Source: G963662675 sp963662675 (GTDB lineage: Bacteria; Bacteroidota; Bacteroidia; Bacteroidales; Prolixibacteraceae). From it: a stretch of DNA of 64,000 nt. Numbering within the stretch: the stretch's first letter is position 1; every line of letters starts with the position of its first letter. The translations under genes and the position numbers were made by a program. Positions 52,448 through 61,703 of the stretch are shown here, in pieces. The DNA is taken from the NCBI GenBank assembly GCA_963662675.2, contig CAXXHP010000002.1, positions 62,001 to 126,000 of the forward strand. The letters run 5' to 3'. The notes under the pieces are model-generated. The model saw only the letters and a list, made by a program, of their open reading frames with translations. It was not told the origin of the DNA and did not search any database.

Positions 52448-53203
52448 TTACTTCGACTTTGCCTTGTTGTACTTTTTTATGTATTGCTCCAAAGCCATCG
52501 TCATTGATGGTGCCTGAGCAGTTGGCGCTTCTATATCCAATCTTAGTCCAGCCTCTTTAACTGCTGCCGCTGTTGTTGGCCCAAAGGATGCTATTTTAGT
52601 ATCATTTTGTTTAAAATCCGGAAAATTTTGAAGTAATGACTTGATTCCTGAAGGACTAAAAAACACCAAGATATCATAGTTCACATCTTTTAAGTCAGAA
52701 AGGTCACTACTTTCAGTACGATAAAGAATAGCTTTCGAATATTTAAATCCTCCTTGATCCAGCAATTCCGGTATTTCCTGCTTGTGAATATGAGAAAGCG
52801 GAACGACATATTTGTCATCTTTATGCTTCTTCATTATTTCAGTCAAATCAGAGAATTTCCCAGAGCCGAAAAAAATCTTCCGTTTTCGGTAGATAATGTA
52901 TTTCTGTAAGTAAAAAGCAGTAGCTTCTGATATACAAAAATATTTCATTGTATCAGGAACCAAAATACGGGTTTCCTGACACATTCTGAAGAAATTGTCA
53001 ATAGCTGTACGGCTTGTAAAAATAACCGCTGTATGATCCAGAATCTGAACTCTGGTTTGTCTGAATTCTTTTGAAGACACAGCCTCTACTTGAATAAATG
53101 GTCTGAAGTCAACTTGCACTCCTGTTCTCTCTGCTAAATCAAAATATGGAGATTTTGCAGAAACAGGCTTTGGCTGTGAAACTAAAATTTTCTTGATTTT
53201 CAA
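52448..53203 (-). CDS. hemD: Uroporphyrinogen-III synthase
   Basis: A 251-residue HemD, which cyclises hydroxymethylbilane to uroporphyrinogen III in haem synthesis. The sequence is divergent, as usual for the family, but shows the two-domain pattern: KKILVSQPKP, AVIFTSRTAIDNFF, YFCISEATAFYL, DILVFFSPSGIKSLL and IASFGPTTAAAVKEAG. It lies 32 bp after the DUF4271 gene, a frequent Bacteroidota arrangement together with rnpA. Confidence 0.9.
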   Translation of the reverse strand: MKIKKILVSQPKPVSAKSPYFDLAERTGVQVDFRPFIQVEAVSSKEFRQTRVQILDHTAVIFTSRTAIDNFFRMCQETRILVPDTMKYFCISEATAFYLQKYIIYRKRKIFFGSGKFSDLTEIMKKHKDDKYVVPLSHIHKQEIPELLDQGGFKYSKAILYRTESSDLSDLKDVNYDILVFFSPSGIKSLLQNFPDFKQNDTKIASFGPTTAAAVKEAGLRLDIEAPTAQAPSMTMALEQYIKKYNKAKSK

Positions 53204-53235
53204 GATGTATCTCTTTTAAAAGTTATTGAACTAAC

Positions 53236-54231
53236 TTATACCAACACCAATTTGTAGATAAATAATAATGGTAATATTTCAAGGGTACAAAGGTATAAAA
53301 TCAAATAAAATATAGAAAAATGTTTCCTTAATAATATTTTTATTCCACGTAAAATCAATAACACATAACTTGCCAGAACAGCAGCAACACCCACAACACC
53401 CACAACAGCAGGGCTTTCAAGAGGAGTGAATGCAATCACCAAACATATCGGAAGTAAAAATAAACCTAAAATTCTGTTGTAAAGATTCATGTTAAATATG
53501 AATTCTTGGCTTTCCTGAAGGTTTTCGCTTATACTCCCTTGAAGAAAATAGCTCATTTTCTTCAGATTGAGGAATGCAACTACGCTCAAAAGAATAAGCA
53601 AATACGTATAAAATCCCGACACAAACCAATGGACATTTGCCATTTCCAGTATCTGATAACTGAGTAAGCTAAAGACCAAATAAAAGATAATATCAAGGTG
53701 TGTAGAAGCATGTGTCAAACTCACAGACCTTTCACGAAACATACGTAACGAAGCCGCATAATTAACGGAAGAGAGCAAAAGCTGACTCAAATATTTTTCA
53801 AAGAAGAGGCGAACTACAGCAAACAAGGCAAAAACCACAAGGAAAATACCTATGGCCCAATCGGGACTATTATTAGCTATATTTCTTTCAGGAAGAATGA
53901 TTGTTGGTTTTCCAGAAACCTCAGCCTGTAATAATATTTCACTTGTTCTAATTGGAAGAATTGGAAATAACTCTAATGATTCTCGTTTTAATATCGGCCT
54001 TTTAGCAAAGAAAGATCTCTGTGCTTCTATTAATTCGGAGTTTACAGAATCTCGCTGTTGCTCAGCTCTGCTTATAGAATCCACCAAACGAATGCTTGCA
54101 GGATTAATCAGCATTTTTGAGCCTTCTATCAATTGAGGTGAACTAAGGTCAATTGTTTGGGGAAGCTGTTCTCTCAAAGAATCATTTTGAAGCGAGCTCT
54201 GTAACATTCCTGACAAATTGTTATTTTGCAC
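53236..54231 (-). CDS. DUF4271 multi-pass membrane protein
   Basis: A protein of 331 residues. The first roughly 125 residues are soluble and polar, with no signal peptide. Six to seven transmembrane helices follow, from WAIGIFLVVFALFAVVRLFF (about residue 128) to ILYLCTLEILPLLFIYKLV at the C-terminus. The DUF4271 family is confined to Bacteroidota and is typically next to hemD, as here. The function is unknown. Confidence 0.87.
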   Translation of the reverse strand: MQNNNLSGMLQSSLQNDSLREQLPQTIDLSSPQLIEGSKMLINPASIRLVDSISRAEQQRDSVNSELIEAQRSFFAKRPILKRESLELFPILPIRTSEILLQAEVSGKPTIILPERNIANNSPDWAIGIFLVVFALFAVVRLFFEKYLSQLLLSSVNYAASLRMFRERSVSLTHASTHLDIIFYLVFSLLSYQILEMANVHWFVSGFYTYLLILLSVVAFLNLKKMSYFLQGSISENLQESQEFIFNMNLYNRILGLFLLPICLVIAFTPLESPAVVGVVGVAAVLASYVLLILRGIKILLRKHFSIFYLILYLCTLEILPLLFIYKLVLV

Positions 54232-54271
54232 ACAAAAATAAGGAATTCCAAGGTTAAACTAGAGACCTTAC

Positions 54272-54279
54272 TACCTTTG
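54272..54279 (+). promoter_or_regulatory. -7 box of dus
   Basis: TACCTTTG matches TAnnTTTG, 25 bp before the ATG at 54305, in the 73-bp divergent space with the DUF4271 gene. Confidence 0.5.
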
Positions 54280-54304
54280 CTTTAAATTATTTATCAACTA
54301 TACT

Positions 54305-55252
54305 ATGTCATCAAAATTGCATATCTCAATGGCACCCCTGCAAGGGTTTACCGATTTTTTGTATCGCAGGTGCTATCATACATTTTTTGGCTCCGTGGAT
54401 GAATATTACATCCCATACATTGCTTTGGGACCGGGGCAAAAGATCAGAAACAGCCAATACCGGGAAATCCTTCCTGAAAATAATGAAGGAATTCCTGTTG
54501 TTCCCCAGATATTATGCAGTAATACAAAAGAATTAAAACAACTTGCTACAGAAATAAGAAACTTTGGGTACCAGAAAATCAACCTAAATTTGGGATGCCC
54601 CTTTTCCATGGCCACAAAACGTGGGAGAGGTACCGGACTGCTCGAAAAACCGGATGAATTAAAAGAAGTGCTAGACTCCCTTTTTACTGACTTTGATTTT
54701 GTTATTTCAGCCAAATTACGATCGGGCTTAACCAATGACCAAACCATTGTTGACCAAGTTGATCTACTAAATGCTTATCCGTTTGAGAAACTGATTTTTC
54801 ACCCTCGAACAGCCCAACAAATGTATAAAGGGGTTGCAAATAAGCCACTTTTTGCTGAGTTAAAGAAATTAGTGAAGGTTCCGCTGGTATACAACGGTGA
54901 TATACTTTCTCCAAACGACATTGATGAGCTAAAGAAACTAGTTCCGGAGCAAAATGATTGGATGATAGGAAGGGGAATTTTGTCAAACCCTTTTCTGCCA
55001 GACGAACTAAAAGGCGTTTTTCTTACCAAAGAGCAAAAACTTGAGAAACTACTCCAGTTTCATGCTTTAGTATTAGAAAATTACCAGTCTGTTTTGCAAA
55101 ACGAAGAGCATATTTTACGACGAATGCAGGCATTCTGGAGCTATTTCTCAGCTTGCTTTCCCAATCCCAGAAAAGCTTTTAAGCCGGTAAAAAAAGCACA
55201 TAAACTACCTTCATTTCTAAAAATATATCCCTCAATCTTTAAAGATTTCTAG
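54305..55252 (+). CDS. tRNA-dihydrouridine synthase
   Basis: A 315-residue FMN-dependent Dus, which reduces specific uridines in the tRNA D-loop. MAPLQGFTDFLYRR is the FMN-binding start, INLNLGCPFSMATKRGRGTGLL holds the catalytic Cys, FHPRTAQQMYKGVANKPLF gives the phosphate-site His/Arg, and VYNGDI and GRGILSNPFL complete the barrel. A small helical C-terminal domain follows. It is monocistronic. The paralogue class (DusA/B/C-like) is not assigned. Confidence 0.92.
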   Translation: MSSKLHISMAPLQGFTDFLYRRCYHTFFGSVDEYYIPYIALGPGQKIRNSQYREILPENNEGIPVVPQILCSNTKELKQLATEIRNFGYQKINLNLGCPFSMATKRGRGTGLLEKPDELKEVLDSLFTDFDFVISAKLRSGLTNDQTIVDQVDLLNAYPFEKLIFHPRTAQQMYKGVANKPLFAELKKLVKVPLVYNGDILSPNDIDELKKLVPEQNDWMIGRGILSNPFLPDELKGVFLTKEQKLEKLLQFHALVLENYQSVLQNEEHILRRMQAFWSYFSACFPNPRKAFKPVKKAHKLPSFLKIYPSIFKDF

Positions 55253-55414
55253 CCCATAATTCACGAAACACCACCCCTGTTAATAAATACTTAACATTTC
55301 AAATCGATATATTCTAAAAAATCCGATCCCTCCTACTAGCTGAGAAAAAGATATTTACACCCTAAAATCATTGGACTATCCTATTGGATGAAGTTTCACT
55401 AACGAGAAAGGTGA

Positions 55415-55434
55415 AGATCTATTTATCTAGATCT
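55415..55434. promoter_or_regulatory. Palindromic operator candidate before the RND efflux operon
   Basis: AGATCTA (55415-55421) and TAGATCT (55428-55434) form a perfect 7-bp inverted repeat with a 6-nt spacer, ending 23 bp before the -7 box at 55458, that is, about where the -33 box should be. This is a suitable place for a TetR-type repressor. No hairpin tail suggests a terminator. Confidence 0.5.
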
Positions 55435-55457
55435 ATACATATGTGCATCTTAAAATA

Positions 55458-55465
55458 TACTTTTG
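55458..55465 (+). promoter_or_regulatory. -7 box of the efflux operon
   Basis: TACTTTTG matches TAnnTTTG. The in-frame TTG at 55463 lies within this box, so the TolC-like gene starts at the ATG at 55493. Confidence 0.6.
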
Positions 55466-55492
55466 CCCGAGAAACAATTGATAGAAAAAGGT

Positions 55493-56824
55493 ATGATAAA
55501 GAGATTAAGTATTTATGTATTGCTCATTAGTTTTTGGCTGCCTGCCACAGTCGTTGCCCAAACAAAATCATTGAGCCTGGAAGAAGCACTTAAGTTTGCT
55601 GAAGAAAACAACTTTGCCAACAAGAGTGCAAAATCTCAGAAAGAAGTAGCGAGAGGCTCATATCAAATGACAAACTCCATCTTCTTACCTAGCATATCTG
55701 TTAGCCACAGTGGAGTTTCAACAAACGACCCCCTATCTGCCTTCGGGTTTAAACTAAAACAGGAAATTGTTAACGCAACAGACTTCGCCCCCTCTCAATT
55801 AAACGATCCAGATGGTATCGAGAGTTTTTATACGGAGGTCGAAATTCAGCAGCCCCTGCTAAATATGGACGGTATTTATGCCCGAAAGGCTGCAAAAAAT
55901 CAATATGATGCGGTTTCGCTACAAGCCGAACGGATACAGCAAAACGTCCGGTATCAAGTCAAAACAGCTTACTATACACTGGAACTTACTGAGTCGTCTA
56001 TCAACGTAATGGAGAAATCAGTCAGGCTTGCAGAAGAAGCTCTTTCTTTGACCCAAAAGTACGAAGTACAGGGTCTGGCAAAGTATGCCGATGTCTTGGA
56101 AGCCAAAGTACGCCTTAATGAGCGTAAAGATCAGCTTCGCGAAGCAAAACACCAGCTTCAAACAGCCAACGAATATCTTGCAAGCCTCTTGGGTTTAGAT
56201 TTGAACTTACAACTTAAAACAACGGACTTTCTCTCCCAGACGCCACCTCAGCAACTTATTGCCGACTTAAACAAAAACATTGAAAATAGGTCAGATCTTA
56301 AAGCATACAAAAAACAGGTTGAAGCAAGTGAAAACATGCTAAAATCAGAAAGAATGAAGTTTTTTCCCCGGCTAAATGCGTTTGGAACTTTTGAGTTGAA
56401 TGACAATAAGCTGCTTGGTGCATCAGCCCAAAACTATCTTGTAGGTGCAAGCCTGAGCTGGAATATTTTTAATGGGTACAAAAACAGGGGAAGTACCCAT
56501 AAGGCAAACGCCAACCTAAAGGTAGCACGCATTAATTATCAGGACTACCTGTCTCAAAGCCAAATACAATTAAACAAAGCCAAACGGGAACTGGAATTAC
56601 GCTATCAACAGATACAATCAAGTAAAACAGCCAAAGAACAATCTGAAGAATCACTTCGCATCAGAACAGACAGGTTTAAGCAAGGACTGGAAAAGACAAC
56701 AGACCTGCTGACTTCTGAAGCCTTGTCTTCACAGAAAAACCTGGAGTACATTCAGTCCATTTACAATTACAATCAGGCAGTTTTCGAAATTGAACTGCTC
56801 CTTGAAGAAGATATTAATGAATAA
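55493..56824 (+). CDS. TolC-family outer-membrane efflux protein
   Basis: A protein of 443 residues with a signal ending VVAQ (about residue 23). Two OEP repeats follow: LSLEEALKFAEENNFANKSAKSQKEVA starts the first and SLSWNIFNGYKNRGSTHKANANLKVARINYQDY the second, separated by long helices of the periplasmic tunnel. The gene ends in coiled helices and LLLEED. It provides the exit duct for the adaptor and RND pump encoded downstream. Confidence 0.93.
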   Translation: MIKRLSIYVLLISFWLPATVVAQTKSLSLEEALKFAEENNFANKSAKSQKEVARGSYQMTNSIFLPSISVSHSGVSTNDPLSAFGFKLKQEIVNATDFAPSQLNDPDGIESFYTEVEIQQPLLNMDGIYARKAAKNQYDAVSLQAERIQQNVRYQVKTAYYTLELTESSINVMEKSVRLAEEALSLTQKYEVQGLAKYADVLEAKVRLNERKDQLREAKHQLQTANEYLASLLGLDLNLQLKTTDFLSQTPPQQLIADLNKNIENRSDLKAYKKQVEASENMLKSERMKFFPRLNAFGTFELNDNKLLGASAQNYLVGASLSWNIFNGYKNRGSTHKANANLKVARINYQDYLSQSQIQLNKAKRELELRYQQIQSSKTAKEQSEESLRIRTDRFKQGLEKTTDLLTSEALSSQKNLEYIQSIYNYNQAVFEIELLLEEDINE

Positions 56825-56834
56825 ACACCTCGAT

Positions 56835-57926
56835 ATGAAAACAAATTTTAGAAAGATAAATCGTATTGCTCCTCTGATTTTTGCCGGCCTGCTGATCCTT
56901 TCATCATGCGAAAGCAAAAAACCAGTGCAAAATGAAACAACAACAGCAATTACTACAGATATTGCTTTGGCAAAGTCCGAAGACTATCCAATAATACATA
57001 GTTTCTCAGGTCAGCTTGAAGCCGAAAAGCAATCGAACTTAAGCACCCGGATGATGGGTGAGGTAGAACGCGTATATGTTAACCCCGGACAAAGAGTAAA
57101 CAAGGGCGAACTGCTCTTGGAAATCCGAAATCAGGATATCCTTGCTCAAAAAGCTCAGGTTGAAGCCAACAAGGGCGAAGCAGTTTCGGCTTACTCCAAT
57201 GCCGAAAAGAACCTGAACCGATTTGAAGCACTTTATGCAATCAAAAGTGCATCGGACAAAGAAATAGATGACATTCGCACCAACTACCAAATGGCCAAAG
57301 CACGGCTTGAAGCGGTTACTCAGATGGAAAAAGAAATTGAAGAATCTATTCGCTATACAACTATTCGTGCACCTTACAGTGGAACTATCACTGGTAAATA
57401 TATTCAGGAAGGCGACATGGCGAATCCCGGTGTTGTACTGTTGAGCATGGAAAGTCCTACGCAATGGAAAGTGAGTGCCCGCATTCCTGAAAGCAATATC
57501 TCCCACCTGAAACTTAATGACCCAGTAAAAGTGAAATTCAATGCGTTGAACGATCTGGAAGTAGATGGTATTATTTCAGAAATTAACCCTTCAGCAACCA
57601 ATACCGGAAATCAATTTGAAGCGAAAATCCTCCTTAGTGACAATACACATTCTAGCTCCCTATATAGCGGCATGTATGCAAATATTATTTACGAAAACGG
57701 CACACAACCCCTAATCCTCATTCCACAAAGTGCATTGGTAAAAAGAGGACAGCTAACTGGTATTTACGCAGTTAGCCAGGATGGATATTCCTTGTTGCGA
57801 TGGATTAGGACAGGTAAAACTTACGGCAGTTCTGTCGAAGTTCTTTCCGGCTTATCTAACGGCGAAAAATACATTCAGTCGTACGATGGAAAATTGGTTG
57901 ATGGTGCTTTAGTTGAAAATAAATAA
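56835..57926 (+). CDS. RND efflux periplasmic adaptor (membrane fusion) lipoprotein
   Basis: A protein of 363 residues from the ATG encoding MKTNFRKIN. The lipoprotein signal ends LILSSC (about residue 24). A barrel-sandwich (lipoyl-like) domain is split around an alpha hairpin: MGEVERVYVNPGQRVNKGELLLEI, then IRAPYSGTITGKYIQEGDMANPG. Beta-barrel and membrane-proximal domains follow (IPQSALVKRGQLTGIYAV). It links the RND pump to TolC. It starts 10 bp after the upstream gene. Confidence 0.94.
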   Translation: MKTNFRKINRIAPLIFAGLLILSSCESKKPVQNETTTAITTDIALAKSEDYPIIHSFSGQLEAEKQSNLSTRMMGEVERVYVNPGQRVNKGELLLEIRNQDILAQKAQVEANKGEAVSAYSNAEKNLNRFEALYAIKSASDKEIDDIRTNYQMAKARLEAVTQMEKEIEESIRYTTIRAPYSGTITGKYIQEGDMANPGVVLLSMESPTQWKVSARIPESNISHLKLNDPVKVKFNALNDLEVDGIISEINPSATNTGNQFEAKILLSDNTHSSSLYSGMYANIIYENGTQPLILIPQSALVKRGQLTGIYAVSQDGYSLLRWIRTGKTYGSSVEVLSGLSNGEKYIQSYDGKLVDGALVENK

Positions 57927-57934
57927 GAAAAAAG

Positions 57935-60900
57935 ATGAAGACAGGATTTGCTGGCGGTATCGCCAAACTATTTATAAATTCGAAGCTGACTCCCCTGCTT
58001 ATGATTACCTTCTTGGCAATTGGGATATACAGCTCATACCTCACACCAAGAGAAGAAGAACCACAGATTGATGTACCCATTGCCGACATCTTATTCCAAT
58101 ATCCGGGAGCCAGTCCCAAGGAAATTGAAACAAGAGTAATGCAGCCACTCGAAAAAGTGGTCGCCAATATCCCAGGCGTGGAATATGTATACTCTACCTC
58201 TATGCCAGGACAGGCAATGCTTATTGTTCAGTTTTATGTTGGTGAAGACATTGAACGATCACTGGTGAAGATGTATAACGAGATCATGAAACACATGGAT
58301 CAGATGCCGGAAGGAACATCAATCCCACTGGTAAAAACACGTTCAATTGACGATGTGCCCATGCTCGGGTTAACTTTTTGGAGTGAAAATTACGATGACT
58401 ACGAACTTAAACGAATTGCACAGGAAGTAAATAATGAAATCGAACAGGTAAACAATGTTTCTGAAACAAAAATTATTGGCGGTCGTACCCGCCAAATCAG
58501 AGTTATTCTGGACAATGAGCAAATGTCCGGCTTTCATGTGGATGCAGCAACCATTGCCCAACAAATTCAACTGGCAAACAAACAATACAACACCGGGGCA
58601 TTCAATAAAAACGATACCGAATATTTGGTTGAGGCCGGTGAATTCCTAAAAACATCGGAAGATGTATCTAACCTAGTTATTGGCATTTACAATGAAAGCC
58701 CTGTTTACCTAAAACAGGTTGCCAGAATACTTGATGGACCGGAAGAGCCGACTCAGTATGTTGAGTTTGGCTATGCCAAAATGGATGAGAAAATTTCGGA
58801 ATATCCCAGTCAATACCCGGCAGTAACTATTTCTGTTGCTAAAAGGCGCGGTGCTGATGCCATGCATGTTTCGGATGAGATTCTTGAAAAAATTGAGATT
58901 CTGAAGAAAGACCTCATACCACAGGATGTGCATGTAACTGTTACCCGAAACTATGGAGAAACGGCATCACACAAAGTATCAGAGCTTTTATTACATCTGT
59001 TTGGCGCGATCGTTTCAGTAACCTTTGTAGTGATGCTAGCAATGGGCTGGCGTGGCGGACTAGTTGTTTTCCTTTCAGTCCCAATCACCTTTGCCCTTAC
59101 CATGTTTAGCTATTATTTTCTTGACTATACTCTGAACCGCATCACCTTGTTTGCCTTAGTTTTTGTTACCGGTATTGTGGTGGACGATTCCATTATTATT
59201 GCCGAGAATATGCACCGGCATTTTAAAATGAAGAAGCTGCCATATATACAGGCCGCCATCAGGTCAATCGACGAAGTCGGAAATCCAACCATTCTGGCAA
59301 CATTCACCGTTATTGCTGCAGTTTTACCTATGGTTTTCGTATCCGGATTAATGGGTCCTTACATGAGCCCCATGCCAATAGGAGCTTCCATTGCCATGAT
59401 ATTCTCGCTGTTGGTGGCACTTACCATTACACCATATCTTGCCTATCGCCTTCTTCAAACAAATAAGGACGAAAAAGATAAAAAAGAATTTAAACTGGAA
59501 GACTCCATCATTTACCGCTTATATTCAAAGGTAATTAGCCCCATGCTAAATTCCGGATGGAAAAGATGGACATTCATTGGTAGCGTAACATTTTTGCTAT
59601 TTGCATCAATGACTCTTGTTTATTTCAAGATGGTGACTGTAAAAATGCTTCCTTTTGATAATAAGAATGAGTTTCAGGTAATTATTGATATGCCCGAAGG
59701 AACAACTCTTGAGCGCACAGCAGCAGTTACCAAGGAACTAGCGGCATATATAGCTCAACAGGAGAATGTGGTGAACTACCAGACTTATGTTGGTGCTGCA
59801 TCACCCATGAACTTTAATGGGCTTGTACGTCATTACGATTTGCGCGAAGGTTCTAACATAGGTGATATTCAGGTAAACCTAACCGACAAAGGAGACCGTA
59901 AGCTTCAAAGTCATGATATTGCCAAAGTTCTGCGCCCACATTTGCAAGAGCTTGGTGAAAAGTATAATGCCAACGTTAAAGTAGTTGAAGTTCCTCCTGG
60001 CCCTCCGGTATTGTCAACTTTAGTAGCCGAAGTGTATGGACCGAACGAAGAAGTGCAGCTAGACATTGCCAAACAAGTAAAAGGAATATTTGCCGAAACT
60101 ACTGATGTGGTTGACATCGACTGGTTTGTGGAAGACGACCAGACAGAATATAAGTTCAAAGTGCTAAAAGAAAAAGCAGCCTTGCAAGGACTATCAACTC
60201 AGCAAATTTTGCAAAGCATTCAGATTACCCTAGGAGGTTCTGAAGTAGCCCAGCTTTATCAGGAAGAAGAACATGAACAGGTTGGCATTCTTCTGCGCCT
60301 AAATGAGGAAAAACGCTCGGGGTTGGAACAACTGAAAAAGGTTAACATCATGGGTTCAAGCGGGAAAACCACTGCTCTTGGTGATGTTATTGAGATTACG
60401 GAAGATATTCAGGATAAAAGTATCTATCGAAAAAATCAAAAACGTGTAGTTTATGTAACTGCCGATATTGCCGGAGAACTAGAAAGTCCTGTTTACAGTA
60501 TCCTCAACATGTCTGAAAAACTGAAAGACATCAACCTCCCTGAAGGATATACCTTAAGTGAAGAGTTTACAGAACAACCGTTCTCCCAGGAAAATTACAG
60601 TCTTAAATGGGATGGTGAGTGGCAAATCACCTACGAGGTTTTTCGTGATCTGGGTACTGCGTTTGCCGTAGTGTTGCTAGTCATTTATTTGCTGATCATT
60701 GGTTGGTTTCAAAACTATAAAGTTCCATTTGTTATGATGATTGCTATTCCCCTGTCGCTAGTCGGTATCTTGGTTGGTCACTGGCTCATGGGTGCGTTCT
60801 TTTCAGCAACATCAATGATTGGACTGATTGCCTTGGCGGGGATCATGGTTAGAAATTCAATCTTGCTCATCGACTTTATAAACCTACGACTGAAGGAAGG

Positions 60901-61132
60901 AATCCCACTAAAAAAAGCCGTAATTGAAGCTGGAGCAGTTCGAACAACTCCAATTTTGCTCACTGCCGGAACGGTTGTAATTGGGGCTGTAGTCATTTTA
61001 TTCGACCCAATTTTTCAGGGTTTGGCTATTTCTCTAATGGGAGGAACCATTGCATCAACAGTACTAACTCTGGTGATTGTTCCCCTTATTTATTACATGA
61101 CTGAGAAGAAGAAACATCCCAACAATCAATAA
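57935..61132 (+). CDS. RND family efflux pump (AcrB/MdtF-like)
   Basis: A 1065-residue inner-membrane proton-driven pump with 12 predicted helices in two homologous halves, each with a large periplasmic loop. ITFLAIGIYSSYLTPREEEPQIDVP starts TM1 and the porter domain. TM4 has GIVVDDSIIIAENMHRHF with the proton-relay Asp pair. FSATSMIGLIALAGIMVRNSILLIDFIN is the second-half equivalent. The PREEEP form places it nearer the heavy-metal/unknown-substrate RND group common in Bacteroidota than classical AcrB. The substrate is unknown. Confidence 0.94.
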   Translation: MKTGFAGGIAKLFINSKLTPLLMITFLAIGIYSSYLTPREEEPQIDVPIADILFQYPGASPKEIETRVMQPLEKVVANIPGVEYVYSTSMPGQAMLIVQFYVGEDIERSLVKMYNEIMKHMDQMPEGTSIPLVKTRSIDDVPMLGLTFWSENYDDYELKRIAQEVNNEIEQVNNVSETKIIGGRTRQIRVILDNEQMSGFHVDAATIAQQIQLANKQYNTGAFNKNDTEYLVEAGEFLKTSEDVSNLVIGIYNESPVYLKQVARILDGPEEPTQYVEFGYAKMDEKISEYPSQYPAVTISVAKRRGADAMHVSDEILEKIEILKKDLIPQDVHVTVTRNYGETASHKVSELLLHLFGAIVSVTFVVMLAMGWRGGLVVFLSVPITFALTMFSYYFLDYTLNRITLFALVFVTGIVVDDSIIIAENMHRHFKMKKLPYIQAAIRSIDEVGNPTILATFTVIAAVLPMVFVSGLMGPYMSPMPIGASIAMIFSLLVALTITPYLAYRLLQTNKDEKDKKEFKLEDSIIYRLYSKVISPMLNSGWKRWTFIGSVTFLLFASMTLVYFKMVTVKMLPFDNKNEFQVIIDMPEGTTLERTAAVTKELAAYIAQQENVVNYQTYVGAASPMNFNGLVRHYDLREGSNIGDIQVNLTDKGDRKLQSHDIAKVLRPHLQELGEKYNANVKVVEVPPGPPVLSTLVAEVYGPNEEVQLDIAKQVKGIFAETTDVVDIDWFVEDDQTEYKFKVLKEKAALQGLSTQQILQSIQITLGGSEVAQLYQEEEHEQVGILLRLNEEKRSGLEQLKKVNIMGSSGKTTALGDVIEITEDIQDKSIYRKNQKRVVYVTADIAGELESPVYSILNMSEKLKDINLPEGYTLSEEFTEQPFSQENYSLKWDGEWQITYEVFRDLGTAFAVVLLVIYLLIIGWFQNYKVPFVMMIAIPLSLVGILVGHWLMGAFFSATSMIGLIALAGIMVRNSILLIDFINLRLKEGIPLKKAVIEAGAVRTTPILLTAGTVVIGAVVILFDPIFQGLAISLMGGTIASTVLTLVIVPLIYYMTEKKKHPNNQ

Positions 61133-61148
61133 TAAAACACACATAAGA

Positions 61149-61460
61149 ATGATGAAATTTGTAATTATCCAATGTGTTAAGGCCTATCATCCAGAGCTAG
61201 AACAAATCTTTAAATCAATAAAGATTGATGCATATAGCGAAATGGATGTTGAAGGTTTTATGAAAAATGCTGATGGCAACTCGGACTTTTCAAATTGGTT
61301 CGGGTCAATGGAAAATCCATACAACTACATGGTTTCGTTTACCTTTTTATTTGCAGACAAAGCCGATGAGCTATTAAAACGGATTGAAGAATTCAACCAG
61401 CGTATTGAGGCTTTTAGCCCAATAAACGCATACATTGTTGGAGTTGATAAGTTTGTATAA
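61149..61460 (+). CDS. Small ferredoxin-fold (PII-like) protein after the RND pump
   Basis: A protein of 103 residues (MMKFVIIQCVKAYHPELEQIFKS...). The beta-alpha-beta order with a C-terminal strand AYIVGVDKF and the KIDAYSEMDVEGF segment resembles PII-like small regulators (DUF3240 type) often encoded next to metal efflux pumps. It begins 16 bp after the pump gene and is surely in the operon. It may sense the pumped substrate or regulate the pump; this is inference. Confidence 0.7.
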   Translation: MMKFVIIQCVKAYHPELEQIFKSIKIDAYSEMDVEGFMKNADGNSDFSNWFGSMENPYNYMVSFTFLFADKADELLKRIEEFNQRIEAFSPINAYIVGVDKFV

Positions 61461-61470
61461 AACAATAAGT

Positions 61471-61650
61471 ATGAGAGAACGGATTATTCGTGCAGTTGCC
61501 GGTACATTTATTTTAGGCAGTCTAGTTTTGGCAATTCTAATAAATGTAAACTGGTTATATTTTACTGCATTTGTTGGTTTTAATTTGCTCCAGTCATCAG
61601 TTACAGGCTTTTGCCCGTTAGAATTTTTTTTAAAAAAAAGAGGAGTTTAG
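61471..61650 (+). CDS. DUF2892-like small membrane protein
   Basis: A protein of 59 residues from the ATG encoding MRERIIRAVAG. Two hydrophobic helices (GTFILGSLVLAILI and WLYFTAFVGFNLLQSSVTGF) with a terminal CPLEFFLKK match the YgaP-type inner-membrane domain (DUF2892), which carries a conserved GxCP. It is the last gene of the efflux operon. The longer frame from 61435 overlaps the preceding gene and is not used. Confidence 0.8.
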   Translation: MRERIIRAVAGTFILGSLVLAILINVNWLYFTAFVGFNLLQSSVTGFCPLEFFLKKRGV

Positions 61651-61652
61651 GT

Positions 61653-61691
61653 TAAAAAAAGAGGGGATTGCAGTTTTATACTGCAGTCCCT
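61653..61691 (-). terminator. Terminator of polA
   Basis: On the minus strand AGGGACTGCAGT pairs with ACTGCAATCCCCT (one bulge), followed by T7. The plus-strand tail is less T-rich, so it serves mainly polA. Confidence 0.75.
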
Positions 61692-61703
61692 TCGCTTTTA
61701 TCG

